Below are positions 19,211-31,067 of a stretch of DNA of 64,000 bases, one piece after another. The notes beneath the pieces were generated by a model. It was not told where the DNA came from and made no database searches. It saw only the letters and a list, made by a program, of their open reading frames with translations. This stretch comes from Allium sativum. Lineage: Eukaryota; Streptophyta; Magnoliopsida; Asparagales; Amaryllidaceae. The stretch is from contig CM060912.1 in NCBI GenBank assembly GCA_030737875.1, forward strand, positions 260,696,231 to 260,760,230. Direction: 5' to 3'. The stretch's first letter is position 1, and every line of letters begins with the position of its first letter. The position numbers were made by a program, and so were the translations under genes.

Positions 19211-19554
19211 GAAGAAGGTCTGACAGAGTATATCCAATGGATCGCGTAAGTTGATCTGTTCAAACGTATTCACGTTCGGTGGCGGAGGAATTCTTTTCTC
19301 TTAGCTGTATACCCGTGTTATTTTTGGACAAGTCAATTTGTGATTTGGCGGGTATGACGATGTGACATTCTAAGTGAATGAAGATGGATGTCTGACAGAG
19401 TATTTTCAGAAAGGTCACGTACCTTGATTTCTTCGACCGTACCAAGAGTGGAAGCGGAGAAGGAAACTTCTCTTAGCTAACACATAATGTATGGTTATAG
19501 ACGTCAAATTAGTGATCTCGATGGATCTGACAATGTGGCATTCGAAGTGAATCT
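19211..19554. repeat. Diverged ~172-bp tandem duplication in the giant LTR
   Basis: 19211-19378 and 19379-19554 share GTCTGACAGAGTAT, ATTCACG/CTTCGAC, TCTCTTAGCT, a GTCAA(A)TT element, and a GTGGCATTC/GTGACATTC(T/G)AAGTGAAT ending, in the same order. The same pair is at about 26524-26868 in the second LTR. Confidence 0.65.
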
Positions 19555-20499
19555 GATGTGATGATAAAGCGTAGCTTCTAGCCTCACACCAGGAAGTAAC
19601 AAAAGTTGGGCTAGGCAACATGGCTAGTTGGGTCATCCCCAAGCAGGGTGTATTGTCACCGATCTAGGGAATATTCATATTTATACTTCTTTTTGGTTCT
19701 GTATCTTCGGATGACGGTTTGATGGCCTATAACCGTGGTGGCAATATATTCGCGACACTCAAGCTAAATGAGTGAGCGGTCATGTGTGGCCGGGTTGCAA
19801 GACGTTCTTGTTGAACCCTGAGTGTATCACCTCTAGAGTACACTATTCAAAAGGTGCTCCCATACCTTGTCTGTTGGAATCCATTCTCCAATAAGCGCCC
19901 TACGGTATATGATTTTATACTATGTATGTAGAACGTGAGATGCAAACGTTTCTGCTAGATTGATATCTATTTGTATATAGACACTATTATAATATCACAG
20001 TGATATTGCTTGTCAAAGTTGTTCAGATACTCATAAGGGAAAACCCGTTCCGTATTTACGGCGTGGTCTTATGAGATATCATATACCTGTTTTAAACTGT
20101 TTTACTCATACCAGTCCCATGACTGACCCGGAGTTTACTTTGTTGTTTTCCCTAAACTCTTGGGTGCCTAAATTTGTACGGGCAGTCAAGTAGTTGGGAT
20201 TTACAGATATACTTGGAGAGCTTGGAGCAGGAGGCTTCAAGATCATTTAGCTATAGTTATTTCCGCTGTGTTGTAAGAGCTGTACTCTGATAAGTGCTAT
20301 TGTATACCTAACTGTTGTATTTCAAAGTTATGTTATATATTATATGTTATTCGTTCCGCTGCGAGATTCGTGTTACTCTGATGATGCAAGTGCTTCTTTT
20401 TCTTCTTCTATTCTATTAGTTCTATCTTTTCTATTCTCACCCTCTAATTTCTTTCAATAATGACATGGTTTTCGAGGGGTCGAAAATCGTGCCGTTACA

Positions 20500-21888
20500 G
20501 TTGGTATCAGAGCTTAAGTTAAGAATTACTTGGCTCTGTGGCGTGACTCGGTAGAGATAGGGTTAGTAATACCCTAGATTGAGTTTGAGTGTATATATAC
20601 AAGTGCGTATTTGTATTTGATATAAAAATGGTTTTATATTGTGGAGATTCATTGGCTGAGTTGTTTATGAGTTCTGGTCGATCAGTTTGATCCACTGTAT
20701 CGGTAGGAGTTAATAAACACTCGTATACGATGGGTCGTCACGATATGTTTTGAAAAAGGGTAAGTGAATTTAACTTTACCTAAAGAATATTTTGATATAG
20801 AAATATATATATATATATATCAAAATTTTAATATATTAGATATATTGGTTGTTATTATAATCGAGTAAGATTATAAATTAAATGGTTATATATATAACCA
20901 ATCAGAATTCCTATAAGTAAAATACGTGGAATCAGTTGAATTAAAATCTGAAATTTAAATCAGAATTTGGAATTAAAATAAGGAAATTTTAAGTTCTTGG
21001 GAGATTTTGAAAATGCGTTTCAATTTGAAATAAATATAGTATCTAACCCACCTGGATGACTGGAAAATAATTCCGAGGATGGATCGATACATCGTCGGTG
21101 TGATTTTCGAGTTTCTAAGTGGCGGATTACTACCAAGGGTTGTGTTTTCGAATTATGTTGAGAAAACAAGTTGTTTAGAAATTCAAAGGTTTTGAATTAG
21201 TGTTAGGATTTGAAATTGATATGAAATAAACCCAGGAATTTTGAGTTCTGGAATTAAAAATTTAACTAATAAAGTTAAATGGATTGAGAAGACATAAGTG
21301 AATAAATACATTGGAATTTAACTTGAACCAAGTTAAATAAATCGGGATTTGGTTAGAGAATAATCTGGATTAGAATTAAGTTGATGGGTTAAGAGTTTGA
21401 AATCTGATAGTGGAGTTTGAATAGAATTTGACTTGGATAGAACCAAGTGTTTGAGTTGAAGGTTGGATTGAGATGACATTGGTATATGTTGGGTTGATAT
21501 AGGTGAAAGTGATTAAGTTGATATGCCCGACAAAAAGGTACAAGTTTATTTTTGATATAAGCATGAGATTTATGAGCCGATTTGGCAAGCCGCTTGGCGG
21601 TTTGATTTTCTTTTTGGTCGGAGAAGGCCTAGAGAGGCGAGTTGTGGTTTTACCAATAAGGCTGTACAAAGGAGGTTATGGCGAATTTTTTCGAAAATTT
21701 AAAGTGATAGAAAATTTTCAGAATTTTTGAAAATTTTAGTTAGTCGGAAGAATAAATATTTCAGTCGATATTAATTGGTTCGGTTGAAATCAGAAATAAG
21801 GGGTAAACCAATTTTAGGAGTTCCAATATATAGGGTCATCCTCTAACTTAGCAATTTCGAGGACGAAATTATTTTAAGGGGGGAAGTC
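20500..21888 (+). other. Non-coding interior of the giant-LTR element
   Basis: Primer site TGGTATCAGAGC at 20502-20513, an (AT)n microsatellite at about 20806-20820, then AT-rich sequence with no recognisable gag or pol. Just before the polypurine tract (AAGGGGGGAAG, 21876-21886) it reads CAATTTCGAGGACGAAATT, the conserved tail of Tekay/Del chromoviruses. ORFs at 21376-21669 (minus) and 21503-21730 (plus) show no recognisable domain. Confidence 0.8.
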
Positions 21889-24005
21889 TGTAATGGCGCG
21901 TTTTGTTAGCTGTCGAATAATTAATTTATTTAATTATTAAATATCGATTGGGCGATATCGATGACTTGAATTAAATAATATTGAATATTTAATTAAAGTG
22001 TATAATATAATAATATATAATAATGTCGAAATAATCGGAAATCGCCAAATTCACAATACTGTGTGAATTGGATCAGTTAAAATATTTAATTCAGTTTAGA
22101 ATTAACTTTGAATAACGAATCGATTTAATAATCGACGTTAAAACGTATTAATTATAATTTAATTATAATCGAGCCCGTAACGGCGCTGCAGTTCGCTATT
22201 TGGCGATTTAGACTTCAAGTGGATGTACAAGGTTCGTTTTAAATCGGATTGCTGTGAAACAAGAAACGTGTGGAGCTGGTGGAGTATATCTTTCTAATGG
22301 AAGAGAGAGATCGGGATTTCGTCGTGTGGATTTTGAGTTATGTCCAAATCAAATTTCAGAAAAGTCGCTGTGGAGTTCCTTTATAATTTGCGACGCTTTA
22401 TATACGTTATAAATCGATTTTTCGATACGAACTGAATATCGGGATAATCTGGAGTCTGGAAATCAAGTCATAAAACCTGAGGTGATATTCTGGAGCCGGA
22501 CGACATTGTATATGGATATATACGATAATATTAATTTATTAATATTTAATTTAATAATATTTAAATATATTTATATATTTAAATGGGTCATCCAGAGCTT
22601 TAAAAATACGCAGTTTGAGCAGACGAAGTCAGAATTCGACGAAACTAATTTTGTTGGATCCGGAATGTCGAATACTTGTTAGAGTACCAGTTTGGTGATT
22701 TTTGGATATCATATATGGCCATACGTGATTTTTGACTGAGAAACAAACGAGAAATCGACCTTTAAAAATATGCAGTTTGAACATACGGAGTCGGAATTCG
22801 ACGAAACCAGTTTCGTTGGGACCGTAATGTCGAACTCTAGCTACATGTCCAGTTTGGTGATTTTTTGGTATCGTATGTAACCACTGTGATTTTTAGAAGG
22901 AGGATGCGACGAGAAAATCATTTAAATAAAATGTAAAATTAATTTAAAATATCCTCCTCATTTTTCTTTGGATCCACAACAGGCCACACGACCTTCCTTC
23001 TCTACCACAAATGCTACCAACCCAAAAGACTCAAGTATATAAACCATTCAACGATACACAGCAAGTTTGGGCACCAAAAGAAAAATCAAAACAAACTAAA
23101 AATCAAGTATATAAATTCATATGTACATATATTTGGGATGCTGGAACCCTGCTCTTCATTTTGGGATGTATTTTGGGGCATTCGAGTCGTTGTTCCGTCG
23201 AGGGCTGGTGTAAACCGTGGACTAGGGTTCCACTTTCACTTCGATTGAGGCATCGATGAGTAGTTTAAGGTTTGGATTTGGGTTCAGCATCAAGAATCGC
23301 ACTTTGGGTATTGATTTGGATGGATTCGGTGGTCATTGGTTGTCGGAGGTCCCTGTAGCTGAGCCCGATGACGCGAGCTACTCTCGGGTGCGAGTCAATA
23401 AAGAAGGGGTCGATTGGGTAGGGGATAAGGCGCTAAGTATTGTGGTGGAGGTGGCGCCGGATATTTGTGGACGAGCGGGCGGAGGAGGATGGTCAAAGTT
23501 GCTGTCAAAAGGAAAGGGGAGGAGCGATTTTTGTCTGGTGTTAATTGAAGAAGAAAGGGTGCGGGTTTAAAAGGAGAGCGGGTGGGCTTTCTTTTGGGTT
23601 GATGGGCCAAAGGAGAAGGTGAGGCCCGATGGTTTTAGGTTAAGTTTTTATTTAAAATTCAAATTAAATTGTATCAACTTTAATAAGCTATAACTTGGTC
23701 ATACGAGGTCAGAATCGAGAACCGTAAGTTGCGTTGGGATCGTTTGGACGAGCACTCCACAATGGAACTGACCGCGAGTCAATTGGAGTCCGTCACAATT
23801 TATAGCAAAATAAATTGTCCAGCTGAATAAAGCGATGGTTATCGTCATTAACGATGATCGTCCAATGTGAGTAAAACTCACCAACTCTAAATAGTTCTAT
23901 TTTTACATCGTGTTCTTAGAACTGCTAAGTATCTGTTGTTTGACTGTGTGTTGACCGTTTGATTTAACTGCTAGTCAGTTAGTAGAAATTATATATATAT
24001 ATCTG

Positions 24006-24041
<36 letters not shown>

Positions 24042-27000
24042 AACAGTTAAATATTTATATGTTGATTCTGCTTAACAGAATATTATACTGGTGTTGTCTA
24101 ACATCTGTGGTGCAGGGAAACAGGTCGGAGGAATCCAACTGGATTCCTCAACAGTTATTTTACTGTGATTTATATGTTGTGATGGAAAATGTGATGTATA
24201 TAATCTGTTTTGATTATGTGTGTTTGGACGATATTTATCGTTGTCATATGGTGTGTCAAATACCATAAGAAATACCAAAATGTAGAACAAGAGATTTCCA
24301 AAGTATATTTTGAAACCATTTATTTATATAAAATCGATAGATTTTATATATATATATATAAAGAAAAGGGATTTGAAATCAAATATAAAGGAGATATATT
24401 TGAAATCAAATATAAAGGAAATATATTTGAAAACCAAATATAAAGGAAATATATTTGAAAGCAAATATATAGGAGATATATTTAAAAGCAAATATAAAAG
24501 GAATTATTTATTCAGGGAATAAATAAAGGATTAAAAGAAATTATTTATGTAGGGAATAAATAAAGGATTAAAAGGAATTATTTATTTAGGAAATAAATAA
24601 AGAGTTAAAAGTATTTATTTAGGGAATAAATAAAAGTATAAAGGAATATTTATCTGATAGAATAAATAGAATAAAGGAATATTTATTTGATAAAATAAAT
24701 AGAATCAAGGAATATTTATTTGATAAATAGATAGAATTAAACTAAAGGAGAAATTTATTTGTTAAATGAATAGGAGTTAATCCAAGTAATTGGTTAGGTT
24801 AACCAAATCAAGTTAGTCGAGTTAAACAAAGAAATTGGTTAGGTTAACCAAAGCAAGTTAGTCGAGTTAATCCAAAGAAATTGGTTAGGTTAACCAAAGC
24901 AAGTTAGTCGAGTTAAACAAAGAAATTGGTTAGGTTAACCAAAGAGAGTTAGTCGAGTAAATCAAAGTAATTGGTTAAGTTAACCAAAGTGAATTAGTTA
25001 AGTTAAACTAAGTAGATTAGTTAAGTTAATCAAAATGAATTGGTTAAGTTAACCAAAGTAAATTGGTCGAGTTAATCAAAGTGATTAGTTCAGCTAATCA
25101 AAGATAAGTAAAGTCAAGTGAGGTTAATCGATTGAGTCAGTCAAGCCGAGTAAATTATGTTAGGTTAAACCATTTGAGTTAACCAGTTAGGTTAAACCAT
25201 TAGGGTTAACCAGTTAGAAATTACCAATTAGAGTTAACCAGTTAAGGTTTACCAGTTAAGGTTTACCAGTTAAAGATAAACAGAGAAAATTGACCAGTTA
25301 GAGTGGATCAGTTAGAGTTATCGAATATCACTTATTCGAAGTAGAGTTATCGAATATAGTGTATTCGAGAGAAGAGTAAGCGAATATAGTTTATTCGAGT
25401 GGAGAAATCAAATGTTATTTATTTGAGAAGAGTTATCGAATATTAATTATCCAAAGAGGAGTTATCGAATATTGGTTATTCGAAGAGTTAATCCAATAGA
25501 GTTAGTCGAATGAGTTAATCGAATATAATTTATTCAAATAGTGTTGGAGGAGTAAATCGAATATAGTTTATTCGAACAGCATTGGAAGAGTTAATCCGAA
25601 GAAGTTAGTCAAAGAGTTAATCCAAAGGAGTTAGTCGAAGTTAGTTAATCCGAGTGAGTAAATCCAAAGGAGTTATTCGAAGTTAGTAAATCCAAAGGAG
25701 TTATTTGAAGTTAGTAAATCCGAAAGAGTTATTCGAAGTTAGTTAATCCAAAGGAGTTATTCGAAGTTAGTTAATCCAAAGGAGATTAGTCAAAGAGTTA
25801 ATCCAAAGGAGTTAGTCGAAGAGTTAATCCAAAGGAGTTAGTCGAAGAGTTAATCCAAAAGAGTTAATCGAATATAGTTATTCGAAAAGAGCTCGAGGAG
25901 TTAATCGGATATAGTTTATTCGAATAGTGTTAGAGGAGTTATCGAATATAGTTTATTCGACAGGAGTTAAGTGAATAAGGTTAATCAAATAGAGTTAGGT
26001 CAATAGAGTTGATCCAATAGGGTCAGTCCAATTGAGTTAAATTGAAAGGAGTTAAACGAGTATAGTTACTCGAAAGGATGGTTAAGTGAATGTAGAAATT
26101 CATGGAAATGGAAATGTTTTCCAGTGTTAATAAATATATTTTCTAAATCTAGAAAATAGCAAATGTTGAATATAGGGGAACAGGAGATAAGTGAGTTAAA
26201 GAGATTAATGTTAAATGATGTTTGTTCGATATAATTTCCATCTGGAAATAATATCATTGGTTGCACACTTGTTTTTCTTTGATAGTTAACTCACAGACTA
26301 TCGAAGTTTTGACCATTTTAACGTTGTTATATGGAGAGACCGGTTGGATTATTATCCAAAGAACCACTCTGTATTGGCATACGCATTTCGAATCATATAT
26401 GCCAAGGATAATTGAAGACAGAGTAAAGTGCAAGGGCTATTGTATAAGTCTTAGATAACAGTGACTAAGATGGATATACTGAATAGTACCTTCGGTTTGT
26501 CCAGTCCCAGGACAACGTATATGGAAGAAGGTCTGACAGAGTATATCCAATGGATCGCGTAAGTTGATCTGTTCAAACGTATTCACGTTTGGTGGCGGAG
26601 GAATTCGTTTCTCTTAGCTGTATACCCGTGTTATTTTTGGACAAGTCAATTTGTGATTTGGCGGGTATGACGATGTGACATTCTAAGTGAATGAAGATGG
26701 ATGTCTGACAGAGTATTTTCAGAAAGGTCACGTACCTTGATTTCTTCGACCGTACCAAGAGTGGAAGCGGAGAAGGAAACTTCTCTTAGCTAACACATAA
26801 TGTATGGTTGTAGACGTCAAATTAGTGATCTCGATGGATCTGACAATGTGGCATTCGAAGTGAATCTGATGTGATGATAAAGCGTAGCTTCTAGCCTCAC
26901 ACCAGGAAGTAACAAAAGTTGGGCTAGGCAGCATGGCTAGTTGGGTCATCCCCAAGCAGGGTGTATTGTCATCGATCTAGGGAATATTCATATTTATACT

Positions 27001-27812
27001 TCTTTTTGGTTCTGTATCTTTGGATGACAGTTTGATGGCCTATAACCGTGGTGGCAATATATTCGCGACACTCAAGCTAAATGAGTGAGCGGTCATGTGT
27101 GGCCGGGTTGCAAGACGTTCTTGTTGAACCCTGAGTGTATCACCTCTAGAGTACACTATTCAAAAGGTGCTCCCATACCTTGTCTGTTGGAATCCATTCT
27201 CCAATAAGTGCCCTACGGTATATGATTTTATACTATGTATGTAGAACGTGAGATGCAAACGTTTCTGCTAGATTGATATCTATTTGTATATAGACACAAT
27301 TATAATATCACAATGATATTGCTTGTCAAAGTTGTTCAGATACTCATAAGGGAAAACCCGTTCCGTATTTACGGCGTGGTCTTATGAGATATCATATACC
27401 TGTTTTAAACTGTTTTACTCATACCAGTCCCATGACTGACCCGGAGTTTACTTTGTTGTTTTCCCTAAACTCTTGGGTGCCTAAATTTGTACGGGCAGTC
27501 AAGTAGTCGGGATTTACAGATATACTTGGAGAGCTTGGAGCAGGAGGCTTCAAGATCATTTAGCTATAGTTATTTCCGCTGTGTTGTAAGAGCTGTACTC
27601 TGATAAGTGCTATTGTATACCTAACTGTTGTATTTCAAAGTTATGTTATATATTATATGTTATTCGTTCCGCTGCGAGATTCGTGTTACTCTGATGATGC
27701 AAGTGCTTCTTTTTCTTCTTCTATTCTATTAGTTCTATCTTTTCTATTCTCACCCTCTAATTTCTTTCAATAATGACATGGTTTTCGAGGGGTCGAAAAT
27801 CGCGCCGTTACA
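21889..27812 (+). repeat. 3' LTR of the non-autonomous element
   Basis: Near-identical to 14616-20499. The main length differences are a longer (AT)n tract at about 23989-24042 and one extra AAGGTTTACCAGTT unit near 25247-25270. It ends at 27812 and is followed by the GGAAC duplication and the resumed gag. Confidence 0.92.
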
Positions 27813-27817
27813 GGAAC

Positions 27818-29502
27818 ATCAGCTTCCTCCCCCTCAGCTGGATCATGTGTCAGAAGGCTCTTCGTCGTCCGACGGTAGCAAGGATCCACGACAAACCCGG
27901 CACCCATTAGAAAGAGCCCAGAATGTATAGCAATTGCGTCTCGAGGAACATCTAGGCCAGTAGGAGGCAAACGAACAAGACAAGGTCGACCCGGCCGAGG
28001 TGGAAATTATCGATCCCACGGCCCCGCAAAACCAAGGAGCTCCTCCTCAACCGCAGAATGCTACCTGAGGGAATCGAGTTCCTATTCACCTTCCCTGGAA
28101 TCTTGTGACCGACCGAGATACCCAGGAAGAAAGGGAGACCGCCTGGATACTGGGTCAGGCAACATTCCCTGGCGAAAGAGCCAGGAGAGCCCGTTCAATC
28201 GATGAAACCAACTAGGACATAGTCGTTCCACCGAACCTAACTTCAATGGTATGACAGATCATGAACGACAGCCGTAGACATAGAAACGAAGACTGGGGGA
28301 TCGATCGAAGCCACACGCCATTCACCGACAATATCCTATAAGCGGAGTTCCCTCGAAGATTTAATACGCCCCAGATGAATCAGTACATCGGCACCTCTGA
28401 CCCACAATAGCATTTGATGAGATATTCTTGGCATATGGAGGTGGCGGTGGCCCTCGACATTATCAAGTTCAAAGCCTTCCTGATCTTCCTAAGAGGAATA
28501 ACGCTCATGTGGTTTGTGTGTTTGCCCACGAAATCTATCCCAAGCTTTAAAGACTTGAGCGACAAGTTCCTAACACAATTTCGCCTTCACGCTACTAAGT
28601 CAAAGCATGTAACGGCCCTCTCGGCGGTTAAACAGGGAAAAGGAGAATCCCTGAGAAATTACCTTAATCAATATATCGGGCCGCCACCGAGGTCAGTAGC
28701 CCTAACCATGAAACTGTTCTAATGGCTATGGTTGGTGGCATTAACAAATGAACTGAATTTGGAAAGTACTTGATTAGGAAGCCATCAACAACAATTAAGG
28801 CTTTTTATGAGAAAGCCCACATCCGATTACGGCAGGAGTGCGCATTTGGAGGAGGTAGATGGGCCGAGAAATGCATCTACCCCATCAACCCAGAACAACG
28901 TCGCAGTCAAGCAGTCTGGTGACAGCTTAGGAAAAGTGGAAGTAAATATCGGAAACCGCGGCAAACAAAATGGCAAGGGGCCAAGAGAGACCAATGGAAG
29001 CTCAGGACAGAGGGGGAACCCTCGAAAGCGACCACGGTTCCAGGCATTCGAGACTTATATTGCCTTGAATGACACGCTAGAAAACATCTATCTTGATACC
29101 AATAGCACAGTCCAGTATAAGAAACCTCCCCCTCGTGAGCCCACGGAGAGGGAACGAGCAACAGTAAAATATTGCCTATTCCATGACATCTACGGGCATA
29201 CAACGAACGAGTACCGGCACCTTAGAGATATCATAGATAAGCTGATTCGGGAGGGAAGGCTCGACGAATATAAGATGGCCCCAAGGTCCAGGGGGCAAGG
29301 GGCCTCGACCCTTAGACAAGGTCAAGCCACTCCTCGAACTACTGCACAAGAAAAAGGGAAAGGAATGGTTGTCAATGCCATAATCGGAGGACCACACGCC
29401 GTCGGATTCAGTATCAAGGCTATGAAGCAATATGTGAATTCCGTAAAACACCTTGATGTTGCTGAAACTAGCGTTCTCGAAAGTGTAAACCCGATGAAGT
29501 AG
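27818..29502 (+). pseudogene. Grande-like gag, main part with zinc knuckle region
   Basis: After the insertion, gag continues with a linker full of single-codon stops, then the Retrotrans_gag core at about 28330-28690 (PRRFNTPQMNQYIGTSDP, HLMRYSWHMEVAVAL, LPTKSIPSFKDLSDKFLTQF). This is a typical Tat-lineage capsid. 28807-29502 is open for 231 residues. It contains KYCLFHDIYGHTTNEYRHLR, a degenerate zinc-knuckle-like CxxHxxxGHxxxxC segment with Tyr where the last Cys is expected. Many stops (for example at 27928, 28066, 28408 and 28721) make it non-functional. Confidence 0.8.
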
Positions 29503-29859
29503 AGGAAAACTGAGATAGAGGATGTTGTTTTTCGTGGAAGAGAGGCGATAGGAATAGAGGCTCCGACGGTCGATCCCATGGTAATAACCACGACTATCGG
29601 CCTGGCAATAGTAAGAAAGGTGTTGATCGACAACGAAAGTTCGGTCAATATATTGTTTAAGCAAACCTACGAACAAATGAAATTAGAGTTGCAGGACTTG
29701 GAGCCTTGCTCTGCTGAGATACAGAGTTTTATCGGATCTTCCACCAAACCTATTGGAGTGATCAAATTGCCCGTGGAATTAGGAGATGGGGACAAGAGGA
29801 GAGTAAGGCCTCTATTATTCGTCGTAATTGACATAATTCCTGATATAATGCATTCTTAG
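29503..29859 (+). pseudogene. Grande-like aspartic protease, broken
   Basis: After a stop at 29500-29502 the same region gives a retropepsin-like sequence: VLIDNESSVNILF near 29617-29655. Tat proteases normally have DNGSS here; Gly to Glu would disable the active site. The frame ends at 29859 (DIIPDIMHS and stop). Confidence 0.75.
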
Positions 29860-30339
29860 GATGACAGTACAGGGCCAACATTGCCCCATGGTGCCTACTA
29901 TTGAAATTCCCAACTGATGGAGGAGTTGGTACGGTACGAGGAGACCAGGTGGCAGGGTGAGATTGTTACTTAGAGGAGTGGAAGGATCTCCAGAATAAAG
30001 GCAGCAAGAAATCAATAGTCCAACCTCCTCCTGCGAAAGGAGTGGGAGCATAGCAACTACAGAAAACATCCTAGTCGGGACCGTCCATCTGTGGAGTCGA
30101 GGATATCGACCCTAGAGAGGACGAAGATACAGGATGTAGAAAGACAGCTCTGAATGAAGCAACGATAGAAATTTTGGTCGATAGAAATGACCCCATCAAG
30201 GTCCTAAAAATCAAATCCCATCTCGACTCCCTCTGGACGAGGGAACTAATTGAGTTCCTCCGAGAAAACCTAGACTGTTTGCTTGGACCCACGCTGACAT
30301 GTATGGGATCTCACCCTCCATTATAACTCACTCCCTCAG
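29860..30339 (+). other. Protease-RT linker of the Grande-like element, heavily decayed
   Basis: No continuous frame, but the sequence still encodes linker pieces just upstream of RT, for example near 30270-30330. Nothing else is visible here. Confidence 0.5.
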
Positions 30340-31067
30340 CATGGACCCAAAGTACACTCCGGTAAAACAAAAAAGGCGAATGCTCGGCCCTGAAAGGTCG
30401 ATGGCCTTAAAAGAAGAAATTGGTAAATTACAAGCTAATAGGTTTATTTGGGATTCAGTCCATCCCGACTAGATAGCCAAAGCAGTACTTGTGAAAAAGG
30501 CTAATTGGAAATGGAGGACTTGCATTGATTTTTCCGACTTAAACAAATCCTGCCCTAAGGATAGTTCCACTACCTAGGATCGATCAGTTGGTCAATTCGA
30601 CCGTAGGGCGTGAGCTGCTTTCTTTTATGGATGCGTATTCAGGGTAAAACTAGATTGCTATGAATGTTCCGGACCAAGAACATACTAGCTTTATCACTGA
30701 CCTTGGGCTGTATTATTACGTGGTAATGCCCTTTGGCCTGAAAATTGCAGGGGCAACCTATCAAAGACCGGTCAATCAGATGTTCCACGACCAGATAGGA
30801 AAAACGATGGAGGTATATGTCGATGACATGTTAGTAAAGTCGAAGCAATCGTCCGAGCATGTGAACGATCTATCAAGGATGTTTGACATCCTCCGGAAGT
30901 ATGACATGAAACTGAATCCTTTGAAATGTTCCTTCGGAGTAGCTTTGGGAAAGTTCCTGGGTTTTATTGTGAGCTCTCGAGGAACCGAAATTAATCCCGA
31001 CCAAATTTCGGCCCTCAAGGAAATTCAGGAGCCTATGAATCAAGGATGTTCGGAGCCTAGCGGGTAA
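30340..31067 (+). pseudogene. Grande-like reverse transcriptase, broken
   Basis: RT blocks in order are ALKEEIGKLQANRFI, KANWKWRTCIDFSDLNKSCP, then after two frame disturbances (about 30560-30660) the open segment 30660-31067. That segment has YYYVVMPFGLKIAGATYQR and the active site VYVDDMLVKS, then KCSFGVALGKFLGFIVSSRG. The YVDDM active site is that of Tat-type RT. Both catalytic Asp residues are retained; stops near 30471 and 30570 and the frame changes kill it. Confidence 0.85.

Larger units (their letters stand above)
14616..20499 (+). repeat. 5' LTR of the non-autonomous element
   Basis: From the 5' end it contains an AT-rich U3; a TATA box (15763-15770); a less AT-rich zone with two short overlapping ORFs (15738-16297); an AT microsatellite; at least four families of short tandem repeats (17070-18700); a ~172-bp tandem duplication (19211-19554); and a 3' segment ending TCGAAAATCGTGCCGTTACA. 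The extreme length comes mainly from downstream of the TATA box, so R-U5 would be about 4.7 kb. Confidence 0.92.
14616..27812 (+). mobile_element. Non-autonomous LTR element with 5.9-kb LTRs and a 1.4-kb interior
   Basis: Two near-identical direct repeats, 14616-20499 (5884 bp) and 21889-27812 (5924 bp), start TGTAATGGCGCG and end CGTTACA. An exact GGAAC duplication (14611-14615 and 27813-27817) flanks the whole. A perfect initiator-Met primer site (20502-20513) follows the first LTR and a polypurine tract (21876-21886) precedes the second. The 1389-bp interior has no gag or pol. This is LARD-like (large retrotransposon derivative), but the size lies in the LTRs, not the interior. The chromovirus-type tail near 21850 suggests a Tekay-type element supplies its proteins. 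LTR divergence is about 1% by eye, so insertion is recent. Confidence 0.92.

Noticed and set aside
14616..27812. Tandem segmental duplication instead of a transposon
   Set aside because: Exact GGAAC flanks, TG...CA ends, a primer site after the first copy and a polypurine tract before the second identify LTRs.
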